Positions 42,267-51,482 of a DNA stretch of 64,000 nt are shown one piece after another. Every line of letters starts with the position of its first letter. The first letter of the stretch is position 1. Under the pieces are notes generated by a model, which was given only the letters and a program-made list of their open reading frames with translations, ran no database searches and had not been told where the DNA came from. This DNA is from an uncultured Chloroflexales bacterium (lineage in GTDB: Bacteria; Chloroflexota; Chloroflexia; Chloroflexales; Chloroflexaceae). The stretch is from contig CAKZSI010000041.1 of the NCBI GenBank assembly GCA_937918935.1, positions 62,001 to 126,000 of the forward strand, given 5' to 3'. A program made the position numbers and the translations under genes.

Positions 42267-42297
42267 TATAACACGATCTTTCATAAAGTGTTATAAT
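42267..42297 (+). promoter_or_regulatory. bchN promoter overlapped by a perfect operator-like dyad
   Basis: -35 ATAACA (42268-42273), 18-base spacer, -10 TATAAT (42292-42297). A perfect inverted repeat, TATAACAC (42267-42274) and GTGTTATA (42288-42295), with a 13-base spacer, overlaps both boxes, so a bound dimer would block RNA polymerase. It is not the TGT-N12-ACA arrangement of PpsR/CrtJ; the half-sites face the opposite way. AT-rich local sequence. Confidence 0.65.
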
Positions 42298-42354
42298 GCG
42301 GGAAACGCCGTGACCCGGTGTGCGACGTACCGGCCTTCCCCAAGGGAGAGAGCT

Positions 42355-43638
42355 ATGCCCCCGAAGGCATCCTTTACACGCGAAGACGGTCTGTACCATT
42401 CGTTCTGCGGGCTGGTGAGCGTCGGCTGGCTCTACCAGAAGATCAAGGACAGCTTCTTCCTGATCCTCGGCACCCACACCTGCGCCCATTTGCTCCAGAA
42501 CACCCTCGGCGTGATGATCTTCGCCCGGCCCCGCTTCGCCGTCTCGCTGCTCGAGGAAGGCGATCTGAGTTCGGCCCAGCCGCACATCGCCGATCAAATC
42601 GAGGAGATCAAACGCGAACACCGGCCCTCGGTGATCTTTCTGCTCTCGTCATGCACGCCCGAGGTGATGAAGGTGGAGTTCGAGGGTCTGGCCCATTCGG
42701 TGAGTACGCCGGAGGTGCCGGTGCTGTTCGTGCCGGCCTCCGGGCTGGATTACACCTTCGCCCAGAGCGAGGATTCGGTGCTGCAGGCGCTGCTGCCCTT
42801 CTGCCCGGTGGCCCCCCCCGATGACCGGCGCGTGGTCTTCCTTGGCTCGGTCAACGACGCCATCGCCGACGATTTTGCCCTCGAGGCCGCCCGTCTCGGC
42901 ATTCCTGTGGCCGGGTTCCTGCCCGCCAACCATTTCCACGAGCTGCCGCCGATCGGCCCGGGCACGGTGATCGCCCCGCTCCAGCCCTTCCTGCCCAGAG
43001 TCGCCAACCAGATTGTCAATGAGCGCGAGTGTACCTTGCTCTCCTCGCTCTTCCCCTTCGGCCCCGACGGCTGCCGCGCCTTCTGGGAGGATCTGGCCGC
43101 CGAGTTCGGCCTCCAGGTCGATCTCTCGGAGCGCGAGGCCCGGGCCTGGGAACGCATCAAGCACCATACTGACCTGCTGCGCGGCAAGAAGGTCTTCTTC
43201 GCCGCTGATACGCTCCTCGAACTGCCCCTGGCGCGCTTTCTGCGCGCTGCCGGGGCCGAGGTGCTGGAGTGCTCCACTCCCTACATTAACCGGCGCTTCC
43301 ACAGCCGCGAGTTGCAGGCCCTGGAGGGGGTGCGCCTGGTTGAACAGGCCAATTTCGAGCGCCAGCTCCGCTCCATCGCCGAGGAACGGCCCGATCTGGT
43401 CATCTCCAACATCATTACCGCCAACCCGTTGATCGGGCGCGGCGTGGTCGCCAAGTGGGGCACCGAGTTTATCTTCTCGCCCATCCACGGGTGGGCCGGC
43501 GTCAATACCCTCGCCAGCCTGTGCACCCGCGCCCTGCGCCGCCACGCCCAGCTTGACCCTCTGGGCCTCGATCCGGTCTGGACCGCCGGGGTGATGCCCA
43601 GTCTGCCAGGCGAGGTGATCCCGCTCACGCGGAGTTGA
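42355..43638 (+). CDS. bchN: Light-independent protochlorophyllide reductase subunit N
   Basis: 427 residues from the ATG at 42355 (GGGAGAG site). With BchB it forms the nitrogenase MoFe-like catalytic component of DPOR, reducing ring D of protochlorophyllide in the dark. Cluster-ligand cysteines are visible in '[10 protein letters not shown]' (about 21), '[11 protein letters not shown]' (about 46) and '[13 protein letters not shown]' (about 100). It starts the DPOR operon behind its own promoter and probable operator. DPOR is oxygen-sensitive, in contrast to AcsF encoded upstream. Confidence 0.96.
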   Translation: MPPKASFTREDGLYHSFCGLVSVGWLYQKIKDSFFLILGTHTCAHLLQNTLGVMIFARPRFAVSLLEEGDLSSAQPHIADQIEEIKREHRPSVIFLLSSCTPEVMKVEFEGLAHSVSTPEVPVLFVPASGLDYTFAQSEDSVLQALLPFCPVAPPDDRRVVFLGSVNDAIADDFALEAARLGIPVAGFLPANHFHELPPIGPGTVIAPLQPFLPRVANQIVNERECTLLSSLFPFGPDGCRAFWEDLAAEFGLQVDLSEREARAWERIKHHTDLLRGKKVFFAADTLLELPLARFLRAAGAEVLECSTPYINRRFHSRELQALEGVRLVEQANFERQLRSIAEERPDLVISNIITANPLIGRGVVAKWGTEFIFSPIHGWAGVNTLASLCTRALRRHAQLDPLGLDPVWTAGVMPSLPGEVIPLTRS

Positions 43639-43658
43639 TCGCGCTGAAAGGATGAGCG

Positions 43659-45305
43659 ATGCGACTAGCCTACTGGATGTACGAGGGTACCGCCCACCAC
43701 GGCGTTGGCCGGATCGCCAACTCGATGCGCGGCGTCCACGCCGTCTTCCATGCACCCCAGGGCGATGATTATGTGACGACGATTTTCACCATGCTGGAGC
43801 GTACCCCCGGCTTCCCCGCCATGACCACCAGCGTGGTGAGCGGCACCGATCTGGCCCGAGGCGCCATTCGCCTCCCCGAAACCCTCAGGCAGGTCGAGGC
43901 CAGCAAGCACCCCGACCTGATCGTGGTGGTGGCCTCGTGCTCCACCATTCTGCTCCAGGAGAACCTGGAGATCGCGGCCCGCTCGTCGGGCGTCGGCTGT
44001 GATGTGATGGTCTTTGACGCCAATCCCTACCGCATGGCCGAGACCCGCGCCGCCGATGGGCTGTTTACCGAACTGGTGCGACGTTACGCCGCGCCCCAGA
44101 CGCCCACACCCCGCCCCAGCGTCAATATCCTCGGCCCCTCCTCGCTCGGCTTCCACGCCCGTCACGACCTGATTGCCCTGCGGCGCATGCTGCGGGTGCT
44201 CGGCGTGGACGTCAATGTTGTCGCGCCCTGGGGCGCTTCGCTTGACGATCTGCGGCGCCTCCCCGCCGCCTGGGTGACCATCGCACCCTACCGCGAGCTG
44301 GGCCGCCTGGCGGCCGAACATTTACAGACCCGGTTTGGCGTGCCTGCCCTGTGCGAGGCGCCCATCGGCGTGCAGCCCACCCTGCGCTGGCTCAATGCCC
44401 TGGTGGAACACCTCAATCAGGTCGGCGCCCGCGCCGCCGGGCCCGCCTTCGCGCCGCTCACGCTGCCGCCCCTCACCGCCTTCTCCCTCGATGGTATGTC
44501 CGCGCCCTCCAACGTGCCCTGGTTTGCCCGCACCGCCGATATGGAGAGTTTCTCCGGCAAGACCGCCTTTGTCTTCGGCGATGCTACCCATACCGTCGGC
44601 GTGGTCAGGTTCCTGGCTGATGAACTGGGGATGCCCATCGTGGGCGCGGGCACATATTTGCTCAAGGAAGCCGATTGGGTGCGCGAACAGCTCCAGGGCT
44701 ACGTCACTGATGAGCAGTTCCTGGCCACCGACGAGTTCCAGCAGGTGGCCGCTCGCCTGGCCGACCTGCGCCCCGAACTGGTCTGCGGTACGCAGATGGA
44801 ACGCCATACCGCCCGCCGCTATGGCCTGAACTGTATGGTGGTTGCGCCACCCACGCACATCGAGAACCACCTGCTGGCCTACCGTCCCTTCCTCGGCTTC
44901 GACGGCGCCGATGTGATCGCCGATGAGGTCTATACCACCTGCACCCTGGGTATGGAGAAGCACCTGATCGATCTTTTCGGCGACGCCGGTCTGGAGGATA
45001 CGGAGGAGAAGTCACCCGCCGGCAACGGCGCGCCGACGCCGCCCGTCGAAGTTGCCGAACCTGTGACCCGGGCCGCGCCAGCCCTCGCCGCCGCCAATGG
45101 CGGTGCGGTGGCCGCCGCCCCCGCGCCCGTCCCGACCGTCGTGACCCCTGTCTGGACCCACGAGGCCGAGGCGATGCTGAAGAAGGTGCCCTTCTTCGTG
45201 CGGGGCCGGGTGCGCGCCAATGTCGAGAAGTACGCCCGGGAGCGCGGTCACGCTGAGATTACCGCCGACGTGCTGCTCTCTGCCAGGGAGGCGCTGGGAG
45301 CGTAG
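43659..45305 (+). CDS. bchB: Light-independent protochlorophyllide reductase subunit B
   Basis: 548 residues, usual for BchB. It pairs with BchN and supplies one cluster ligand by an Asp instead of Cys, plus part of the substrate site. '[20 protein letters not shown]' opens the protein; '[16 protein letters not shown]' (about 89) and '[18 protein letters not shown]' are typical. A Pro/Ala-rich linker (about 455-490) leads to the C-terminal DPOR-specific helical domain ending '[15 protein letters not shown]'. The start at 43659 is chosen from the AAAGG site 8 bases upstream. It follows bchN by 20 bases. Confidence 0.96.
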   Translation: MRLAYWMYEGTAHHGVGRIANSMRGVHAVFHAPQGDDYVTTIFTMLERTPGFPAMTTSVVSGTDLARGAIRLPETLRQVEASKHPDLIVVVASCSTILLQENLEIAARSSGVGCDVMVFDANPYRMAETRAADGLFTELVRRYAAPQTPTPRPSVNILGPSSLGFHARHDLIALRRMLRVLGVDVNVVAPWGASLDDLRRLPAAWVTIAPYRELGRLAAEHLQTRFGVPALCEAPIGVQPTLRWLNALVEHLNQVGARAAGPAFAPLTLPPLTAFSLDGMSAPSNVPWFARTADMESFSGKTAFVFGDATHTVGVVRFLADELGMPIVGAGTYLLKEADWVREQLQGYVTDEQFLATDEFQQVAARLADLRPELVCGTQMERHTARRYGLNCMVVAPPTHIENHLLAYRPFLGFDGADVIADEVYTTCTLGMEKHLIDLFGDAGLEDTEEKSPAGNGAPTPPVEVAEPVTRAAPALAAANGGAVAAAPAPVPTVVTPVWTHEAEAMLKKVPFFVRGRVRANVEKYARERGHAEITADVLLSAREALGA

Positions 45306-45407
45306 AACGTGTCTTACACCCGTTTGACAATCCAGTCCTCATCTCCCCGAATCCTCCAGTTCTATGGACGGGTGGTGTGGAGATGTCCTTGCACAACGCT
45401 ACATCTT

Positions 45408-45439
45408 CACAGCTCCACAGTTCCACACCTCCACAGCCC
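45408..45439. repeat. Four octanucleotide tandem units before bciB
   Basis: CACAGCTC, CACAGTTC, CACACCTC, CACAGCCC in direct tandem; the same octamer type as at 36661-36728. It lies 33 bases before the bciB start in a 166-base gap. Confidence 0.65.
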
Positions 45440-45471
45440 TGTAGACCAGCGGTTAATACAGAGAGAGACAT

Positions 45472-46725
45472 ATGGCCACCACATCCGCCCGACCGCTGCA
45501 CGAAATCACCCTGCTCAGTCAGGCCGAGCGTTTCAAGGGTCGCCCGAAGCTCTGCTCTGACTGTGGTGTGTGCGGCGGCGAGTTGCGCCCGGCAATGGCG
45601 CGCTCCTGCGTCTTTGTCCACAACCAGCACGAGGCGCTCGAATTGCGCCTCCACGGTCGGAACCGGCGCGATGGCGACGAGTTGCTGTTCGGCATCTACC
45701 GGGCCATCCACGTCATTCGTCTGCGCCCGGTCAACCTCGAGGCCCAGTGGAGCGGCGTGGTGACCGCCCTGGGCGCGCTGCTGCTCGAGCGGGGCCTGGT
45801 GGACGGTGTCATTACTACCCGGGCCGTGCCGGGCACCCGCTGGGCGCCCCTGCCCTTCCTGGCCCGCACCCCTGCCGAGGTGATCGCCTCTGCCGGCAAC
45901 AAGCCCTGCCTCTCGCCGAACCTGGAAGTGCTCGACGAGGTGCGCGCCTGCGGTCTCAAGCGCCTGGCCTTCATCGGCACCGGCTGCCAGGTGCATGCCC
46001 TGCGGGCGCTCGAGGAGGAACTGGGCCTCGAACGGCTCTACGTCATTGGCATCCCCTGTACCGACAACACCGCCTACCCCGATCTCATGCGCTTCCTCAG
46101 GCTCGTCTCGAAGTCGCCGGAGACGGTCGTCCACCACGAATTCATGCAGGATTTCCGCATCCACCTGCGCCACGAGGACGGGCATGTCGAGAAGGTTAAT
46201 TTCGTTGATCTGGACGTGGCGAAGCTCGGCGGGGAGCGGGGTATCTTCCCCGCCGCCTGTCTGAGTTGCTTCGACTACCAGAACGGCCTGTCGGATCTGA
46301 CCATCGGCTACATGGGCGCGCCGCTGCCGCCCGAGGAACGCTGGCAGTGGACCCTGGTGCGCACCGAGCGGGGCGAGGAACTCTTCAACCTGATCCGCCC
46401 CTACCTGGACCTGGGTCAGCCTACCCAGGGCGGCAACCGCCGCCCAGGGATGCGCGCCTACGTGCGCATGCTGCGCCGCCCGCCCCGACGCCCGCCCGCG
46501 CCGGTGCGCAAGTTCGTCGCCTGGATGCAGCGGTCCAGAGGGACCAGAGGTCTGGAGTTCGCCCGCGGGGTGGTCGAGATGAAACTGCTGCGGAACCTGG
46601 TCTACGTGCGTGACCAGCATGCGCGGCTGGAGCGTCGCATTGTCCCGAGCTACGTCTATCGCGCCCTGGCCGGCATCGCCGATGTGTATGAGGAGGAGTT
46701 TGGAATCCCCCTGAACCCGGCATAG
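45472..46725 (+). CDS. bciB: 3,8-divinyl (proto)chlorophyllide 8-vinyl reductase, ferredoxin-type (BciB)
   Basis: 417 residues of the FrhB (F420 hydrogenase beta subunit)/HCAR family. BciB reduces the C8 vinyl group using ferredoxin, FAD and 4Fe-4S clusters. Cysteines are grouped as 'LCSDCGVCGGELRPAMARSC' (about 24-43), 'GTGCQVHAL', 'GIPCTDNTAY' and 'AACLSCFDYQNGLSDL', as expected for two clusters. Placement between bchB and bchL argues for the vinyl reductase over the homologous 7-hydroxymethyl-chlorophyll reductase or other FrhB proteins. The C-terminal tail (about 340-417) is basic and Pro/Arg-rich in the middle. Confidence 0.87.
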   Translation: MATTSARPLHEITLLSQAERFKGRPKLCSDCGVCGGELRPAMARSCVFVHNQHEALELRLHGRNRRDGDELLFGIYRAIHVIRLRPVNLEAQWSGVVTALGALLLERGLVDGVITTRAVPGTRWAPLPFLARTPAEVIASAGNKPCLSPNLEVLDEVRACGLKRLAFIGTGCQVHALRALEEELGLERLYVIGIPCTDNTAYPDLMRFLRLVSKSPETVVHHEFMQDFRIHLRHEDGHVEKVNFVDLDVAKLGGERGIFPAACLSCFDYQNGLSDLTIGYMGAPLPPEERWQWTLVRTERGEELFNLIRPYLDLGQPTQGGNRRPGMRAYVRMLRRPPRRPPAPVRKFVAWMQRSRGTRGLEFARGVVEMKLLRNLVYVRDQHARLERRIVPSYVYRALAGIADVYEEEFGIPLNPA

Positions 46726-46881
46726 AGCCAGAGGGCGGGGAACGCAAGGTTCCCTACCCTGAAGTCCCGTTCGTGTGCGACGCGCCACGGAAATCCTGCG
46801 GGGCCACGGCCTCCCGCAATCCCGCCGAGAAGAAGCGTCGTCGGCAATGAGAGCAGCCAGGGAGAAAAGGAGAGCACGAGA

Positions 46882-47700
46882 ATGAGCCTGATCCTCGCGG
46901 TCTACGGTAAGGGCGGTATCGGCAAATCAACCACCAGCGCCAACCTTTCCGCGGCCATGGCCCTCAAGGGCGCCAAAGTGCTGCAGATCGGCTGCGACCC
47001 GAAGCACGACAGCACCTTCCCCCTCACCGGGTTGCTCCAGCCCACAGTGATCGATGTGCTCGAAGAGGTGGACTTCCACGTGGAGGATGTGGCCCGCGAG
47101 GACGTCATCCACACCGGCTTCGCCGGTGTGGATACGCTGGAGTCCGGCGGCCCGCCCGCCGGCTCGGGCTGCGGCGGCTACGTCGTCGGCGAGACAGTGA
47201 AGCTGCTGAAGGAGTTTGGCCTGTACCACAAGTACGATGTGATCGTCTTTGACGTGCTGGGTGACGTGGTCTGCGGCGGCTTCTCCGCCCCGCTCAACTA
47301 TGCCGACTACGGGCTGATCGTTGCCTGCAACGACTTCGACAGCATCTTTGCCGCCAACCGCCTCTGCCTGGCCATCGCCCAGAAGAGCCAGCGCCACAAG
47401 GTGAGAATGGCCGGGGTGATCGCCAACCGGGTTGACCCGGAGTTCGGCGGAACCGAGTTGCTCGAACAGTTCGTCGAAACTGTCGGCACAAGGATCATCG
47501 GGCGCGTGCCTTACCACGATCTGATCCGCCGTTCCCGCCTTGCCGGTAAGACCCTCTTCGAGATGGAGGGCGAGGGCAAAGAAGAGTGCGTCAGGCCCTT
47601 CTACGCCATGGCCGAGTACCTGCTCGGCCAGCCCGAGGCCACCATCCCCAATCCGCTCCACGATCGCGCGATCTTCGACGCGGTCGGCGGTTGGAAGTAG
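46882..47700 (+). CDS. bchL: Light-independent protochlorophyllide reductase iron-sulfur ATP-binding protein
   Basis: 272 residues, a NifH-like ATPase that passes electrons to BchN-BchB. The P-loop is '[10 protein letters not shown]' (about 8-17), and the two cysteines that bridge the 4Fe-4S cluster lie in '[11 protein letters not shown]' (about 97) and '[11 protein letters not shown]' (about 131). GGGAGAAAAGGAG precedes the ATG by a few bases. Being separated from bchB by bciB is a variation on the usual L-N-B order. Last gene of the tetrapyrrole supercluster. Confidence 0.97.
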   Translation: MSLILAVYGKGGIGKSTTSANLSAAMALKGAKVLQIGCDPKHDSTFPLTGLLQPTVIDVLEEVDFHVEDVAREDVIHTGFAGVDTLESGGPPAGSGCGGYVVGETVKLLKEFGLYHKYDVIVFDVLGDVVCGGFSAPLNYADYGLIVACNDFDSIFAANRLCLAIAQKSQRHKVRMAGVIANRVDPEFGGTELLEQFVETVGTRIIGRVPYHDLIRRSRLAGKTLFEMEGEGKEECVRPFYAMAEYLLGQPEATIPNPLHDRAIFDAVGGWK

Positions 47701-47926
47701 CCTGGATTCCCCATATTTTTATGCAAGTATACCGGCGGAACGCGCCCTGCAACAGGCTGAGGGTGCGTTTCGCTGTTAACGTGGTAGGACGACTAAAGTC
47801 GTTATTACGTGGTTTTTTGCGTGGCAGTGTTTTTTTTCTTAAGGTCCATTGTAACGACAGCAGTCATCCCCTCTGCGTGCTCTGTGGTAGATCCGAGCAC
47901 GTGCCGCTTAGCCGGTTAAACTCGTG
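47701..47926. other. Gap after bchL with repeat and terminator-like hairpin
   Basis: 366 bases separate bchL from the DsbA-like gene. It holds a degenerate copy (47742-47766) of the GCGCCCT..CAGGCTG-AGGGCGC hairpin seen before hemA, and ACGACT-aa-AGTCGT (47789-47802), followed by a T-run at 47812-47817 and a longer one at 47830-47838. This is the best terminator candidate for the DPOR operon. No gene is visible. Confidence 0.55.
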
Positions 47927-47956
47927 TTGACGCCCGACTCGCGGCTGGACTATAAT
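47927..47956 (+). promoter_or_regulatory. Sigma-70-type promoter of the DsbA-like gene
   Basis: TTGACG (47927-47932), 18-base spacer, TATAAT (47951-47956); 110 bases before the ATG at 48066. Confidence 0.75.
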
Positions 47957-48065
47957 ACCTCCGTTATACGGGCGGAAGCTCCGCCAGGGAAAGGGTGCGG
48001 CGCGAACCGTCAACCCGCCCTAACCAGATTGTCAAGCTAATGAACACTCTCGCGGAGAACATCAC

Positions 48066-48770
48066 ATGAGCAGCGTTTCGGGGCAGCGGGGGCGCAAAGT
48101 AACTGCGCGCAAGCAGAATCCTCTGACTATCTTCTACCTCGTTGTTGGCGCCATCGCGCTGATCGGGATAGCCGGTCTCGCCACCTGGTTCTTGCGTAGC
48201 CGCGCCAACCCGCCAGTTGCCGCGCCATCCGTTCCAGTGGGCCAGACGGACGAGGGCTTCTGGTATAAGGGTAACCCCGATGCGCCGGTGACCGTGACCG
48301 AATACGCCGATTATCAGTGCCCTGCCTGCGCCTACTACGATCGCAACATGGCCCCGATCATCTCCCGCGACTACCTCGAGACCGGCAAGGTCAAGTTCGT
48401 GTACCACGAACTGACCCTCGACAGCCACCGGCATGCCGTGGCCGCCGCCGCCGCCGCCCGCTGCGCCGGTGAGCAGGGCAAGTTCTGGCAGATGCATGAT
48501 ATGCTCTACCTCAACCAGCAGCAGTGGTCGCCCCTGAACAATGTACAAAACGTCTTTAGCGGCTACGCCGGGCAGTTGGGCCTCGACCGCGCTGCCTTCG
48601 ACGCCTGTATGAGCAACGGCGCCCAGGCTCAGGCTGTCACTGCTGCAACCGAGGCGGCCTTCGCCGCTGGCGTGAATGCGACGCCGAGCTTCAATGTTAA
48701 CGGCCAGATCGTGGATATGCGCCAGCTTCCTGGCGCTATCGAGGCGGCCCTGCGAGCGGCCAGCCAGTAA
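48066..48770 (+). CDS. Membrane-anchored DsbA-family thiol-disulfide oxidoreductase
   Basis: 234 residues. A basic head (1-20) and one membrane helix ('IFYLVVGAIALIGIAGLATW', about 23-42) anchor a periplasm-side thioredoxin fold. The active site is CPAC in 'YADYQCPACAYYDR' (about 90), and the cis-Pro loop lies in 'GVNATPSFNVNGQ'. The helical insertion between them fits the DsbA/DSBA-like thioredoxin_4 family. It probably oxidises or isomerises disulfides in exported proteins. Alone behind a good promoter, just upstream of secD-secF, so export and folding genes are adjacent. Confidence 0.88.
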   Translation: MSSVSGQRGRKVTARKQNPLTIFYLVVGAIALIGIAGLATWFLRSRANPPVAAPSVPVGQTDEGFWYKGNPDAPVTVTEYADYQCPACAYYDRNMAPIISRDYLETGKVKFVYHELTLDSHRHAVAAAAAARCAGEQGKFWQMHDMLYLNQQQWSPLNNVQNVFSGYAGQLGLDRAAFDACMSNGAQAQAVTAATEAAFAAGVNATPSFNVNGQIVDMRQLPGAIEAALRAASQ

Positions 48771-48777
48771 CCGCCAA

Positions 48778-48806
48778 TTGACAGGCCGTATCCGCGCCGC
48801 TATAAT
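48778..48806 (+). promoter_or_regulatory. Perfect consensus promoter of secD-secF
   Basis: TTGACA (48778-48783), 17-base spacer, TATAAT (48801-48806): both boxes and spacing match the sigma-70 consensus exactly. It lies 42 bases before the secD start. The spacer shares GTATCCGCGCC with the ilvA promoter block. Confidence 0.85.
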
Positions 48807-48847
48807 GCCGCAGTTCTTGCCACAGCAGCGCAGAAATCAGGTGCCTC

Positions 48848-50251
48848 GTGCGTAACCGGGAACTTATCTCGCTCATCCTCATCGCGGTCGTGACAGTCCT
48901 GGCCCTCTGGATCAACCTGGTCCCCAGCCAGACGTTCCTGGGCCGCGATGTCAGCTTCCGCCTCGGTCTCGACCTTCAGGGCGGCATCCAGGTGTTGCTG
49001 CGCTCGACCGACCCCGAAACCACCCCCGAGGAGATGGAAACTGCCCGCCGGGTGATCGAACGGCGCGTTAACGCCCTCGGCGTCGGCGAAACGGTGGTCC
49101 AGCTCGCCGGGAACGACCGCTTGATCGTCGAACTGCCCGGCGTGGAGAACCCTGAACAGGCTATTGACACCCTGCGCGGCACCGGGCGGCTCGAGTTCAT
49201 CGACTCGCAGGGCCAGTTCCTGGCCCCCGGCATCGTTGTTCGCACCAGCAACAGCCCCGATCCGCCCCAGTTGAGTGCCACCGAGGGTGTGACCGAAACC
49301 GTCGATCCTGCCACCCTCGGCCCGATCTACCAGAGTATCACCGATGGCGCCGACCTCGATACCAGTTCGGTCCAGCCGACCATTTCGCAGACCGGCGTTG
49401 CCAGCCGGCCCGCCGTGTCATTCACCTTCCGCGGCGAATCGGCTACGCGCCTGGCCCGATTCACCGCCAGTAACATCGGCCAGCCGATGTGCATCGTCCT
49501 CGACAACCGCATCGTCAGTTGTCCTGTGGTTGACGCCGCGCTGACCGATGGCTCCGGGGTGATTACCACCAACAGCGTTGAGGATCGCGACGCCATCCTC
49601 AACCAGTTGAAGTATGGCGCGCTCCCCGTTCCCCTGGTCGTGGAAACCACGCGCTCGATTACCGCCACCCTGGGTCAGGAGTCGGTCCAGGCCAGTATCG
49701 TTGCCGGCACGGTGGGTCTGGTCGTGGTGGCGCTGTTCATGATCCTGTTCTACCGCTTTCCCGGCGTGCTGGCGACCCTCGCGCTGGTCATTTACACCTT
49801 GATCAGCTTCGCGATCTACCGCTTCGTGCCCATTACACTGACCCTGCCCGGCATCGCCGGCTTCGTACTCTCGATTGGTCTCGCGGTGGACGCGAACGTG
49901 CTGATCTTCGCCCGTCTGCGCGAGGAGTATCGGCATGGCCGCGACATCCGCAGTGCGCTGGAACTCGGCTTCGAGGAGTCCTGGCCCGCCATTCGCGACT
50001 CGAGCGTTTCGACCTTGATCACCTGCGCGGTGCTCTTCGTCTTCGGCAGCAACTTCGGGGTGAGCATCATTCAGGGCTTTGCGCTGACCCTGGGCCTGGG
50101 CGTGCTGATCAGTCTCTTCACGGCGGTGGTGGTAACGCGCACCTTCCTGCGTCTGGCCGCGCCACTGTTCCGCGAGGACCGGGCCTGGCTCTTCGGAATC
50201 GATCGCCGCGAGTCGCTGGCAGCGCCGCCCGCCGGCCCCAGGGTGGTGTAG
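48848..50251 (+). CDS. secD: Protein translocase subunit SecD
   Basis: 467 residues, GTG start. SecD with SecF uses the proton-motive force to drive late steps of Sec-dependent export. It has an N-terminal membrane helix, 'RLGLDLQGGIQVLL' (about 38-51), a shortened periplasmic domain (P1), and five further helices from about 290, including 'LSIGLAVDANVLIFARLREE' with the conserved D-x-N motif. The form is the short type found outside proteobacteria. Eight bases separate it from secF; the pair share a consensus promoter. Confidence 0.96.
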   Translation: MRNRELISLILIAVVTVLALWINLVPSQTFLGRDVSFRLGLDLQGGIQVLLRSTDPETTPEEMETARRVIERRVNALGVGETVVQLAGNDRLIVELPGVENPEQAIDTLRGTGRLEFIDSQGQFLAPGIVVRTSNSPDPPQLSATEGVTETVDPATLGPIYQSITDGADLDTSSVQPTISQTGVASRPAVSFTFRGESATRLARFTASNIGQPMCIVLDNRIVSCPVVDAALTDGSGVITTNSVEDRDAILNQLKYGALPVPLVVETTRSITATLGQESVQASIVAGTVGLVVVALFMILFYRFPGVLATLALVIYTLISFAIYRFVPITLTLPGIAGFVLSIGLAVDANVLIFARLREEYRHGRDIRSALELGFEESWPAIRDSSVSTLITCAVLFVFGSNFGVSIIQGFALTLGLGVLISLFTAVVVTRTFLRLAAPLFREDRAWLFGIDRRESLAAPPAGPRVV

Positions 50252-50258
50252 GACGGTT

Positions 50259-51275
50259 ATGGAAAAACTTGTCGCCCGGCGTTACTGGTGGTTCCTCTTC
50301 TCCCTGCTGATGATCCTGCCGGGGATGTACTTTATGCTCCTGCACCCCCTGGTCACCACAGGGAAGTTCGCCCTTGGCCTGCGCCCGAGCATTGATTTTA
50401 GCGGCGGCGCCCTGTGGGAGTTACGTTTCGCCGATAAGGCCCCCGGCGAGATCAGCGACGAGGCCGTGGCGGCGGTCTTTGCCGCTCAGGGCTTCGATAA
50501 CGCCCAGGTGCGCATGAGCCAGATCGAACTCGATGGCCGCCAGGTGGCCGATGCGATTGTGCGCACCCGGCCCCTCAGTGAAACCAATCCCCGCGAAGAG
50601 ACTGCTGCGGTCGAGGCGGCCCTTCAGGCCGAGTTTGGAACGGTGACCCGCGAACGGCTCGAAAGCGTCGGCCCCACCGTCAGCCAGGAGAGCACCCGCA
50701 GCGCGATCATCGCCGTGGTCGTCGCAACGCTGATCATTTTGCTCTACCTGACCTGGGCCTTCCGCAAGGCGCCCCATCCCGTGCGCTACGGGATCTGTGC
50801 CATCCTGGCCATGATCCACGATGTGCTCGTCGTCCTTGGCATCGCGGCGATCTTCAGTACCTTCAACCCGCGCTTCGAGGTGGACGCCCTGTTCCTCACC
50901 GCCCTGCTCACTATTCTGAGCTTTTCGGTGCACGATACCATCGTCGTCTTCGACCGCATCCGCGAGAACCTGATCAATCGCCATCCTGCCGAGACGTTCG
51001 ATGCTATCGTCAACCACAGCATCGTGCAGACCCTGCCCCGCTCGATCAATACCCAGTTGACCACCTTCTTCACCCTCACGGCCTTGCTGCTCTTTGGCGG
51101 CGAGACGATCCAGAACTTTGTGTTGATCATGCTGATTGGCCTGATCAGCGGCACCTACTCGTCAATCTTCAACGCCGCGCAGTTGCTGGTGGTCTGGGAG
51201 CACCGCGAGTGGCGCCGCTGGTTCGGCCGTGGCGGTTCCAGCGCCGATGAGCGTAGCGCCGCCCCCGCGAACTAG
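50259..51275 (+). CDS. secF: Protein translocase subunit SecF
   Basis: 338 residues. Partner of SecD in the RND-type export motor. 'GLRPSIDFSGGALWEL' follows the first helix (about 42-57); five more helices follow from about 150, with 'ILSFSVHDTIVVFDRIREN' carrying the SecF D-x-x-V-F-D motif. It ends in a short basic, Ser/Ala-rich cytoplasmic tail. It starts 8 bases after secD. Confidence 0.96.
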   Translation: MEKLVARRYWWFLFSLLMILPGMYFMLLHPLVTTGKFALGLRPSIDFSGGALWELRFADKAPGEISDEAVAAVFAAQGFDNAQVRMSQIELDGRQVADAIVRTRPLSETNPREETAAVEAALQAEFGTVTRERLESVGPTVSQESTRSAIIAVVVATLIILLYLTWAFRKAPHPVRYGICAILAMIHDVLVVLGIAAIFSTFNPRFEVDALFLTALLTILSFSVHDTIVVFDRIRENLINRHPAETFDAIVNHSIVQTLPRSINTQLTTFFTLTALLLFGGETIQNFVLIMLIGLISGTYSSIFNAAQLLVVWEHREWRRWFGRGGSSADERSAAPAN

Positions 51276-51482
51276 AGCTTTGCTCAGACTGGTTGACCTG
51301 AAGGCGCAAAGATACTATGAGTAAGGCTAATGTTTTTCCTTACCGCATCCGCTCTGGCCCGCAAAGACGGGCTTCGCATACACTGGCCCGCAGCTCGATC
51401 CGCCGGGCACAGCGTACTTGTTCAAAAAATTAGCCCGCTTCCAGAAAACCATATATAAATCTAAAATCTAAAATCCAACAAT

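Noticed and set aside
42267-42297. PpsR/CrtJ or FNR binding site at bchN
   Set aside because: The half-sites read ACA..TGT, opposite to the PpsR TGT-N12-ACA arrangement, and no TTGAT-N4-ATCAA is present.
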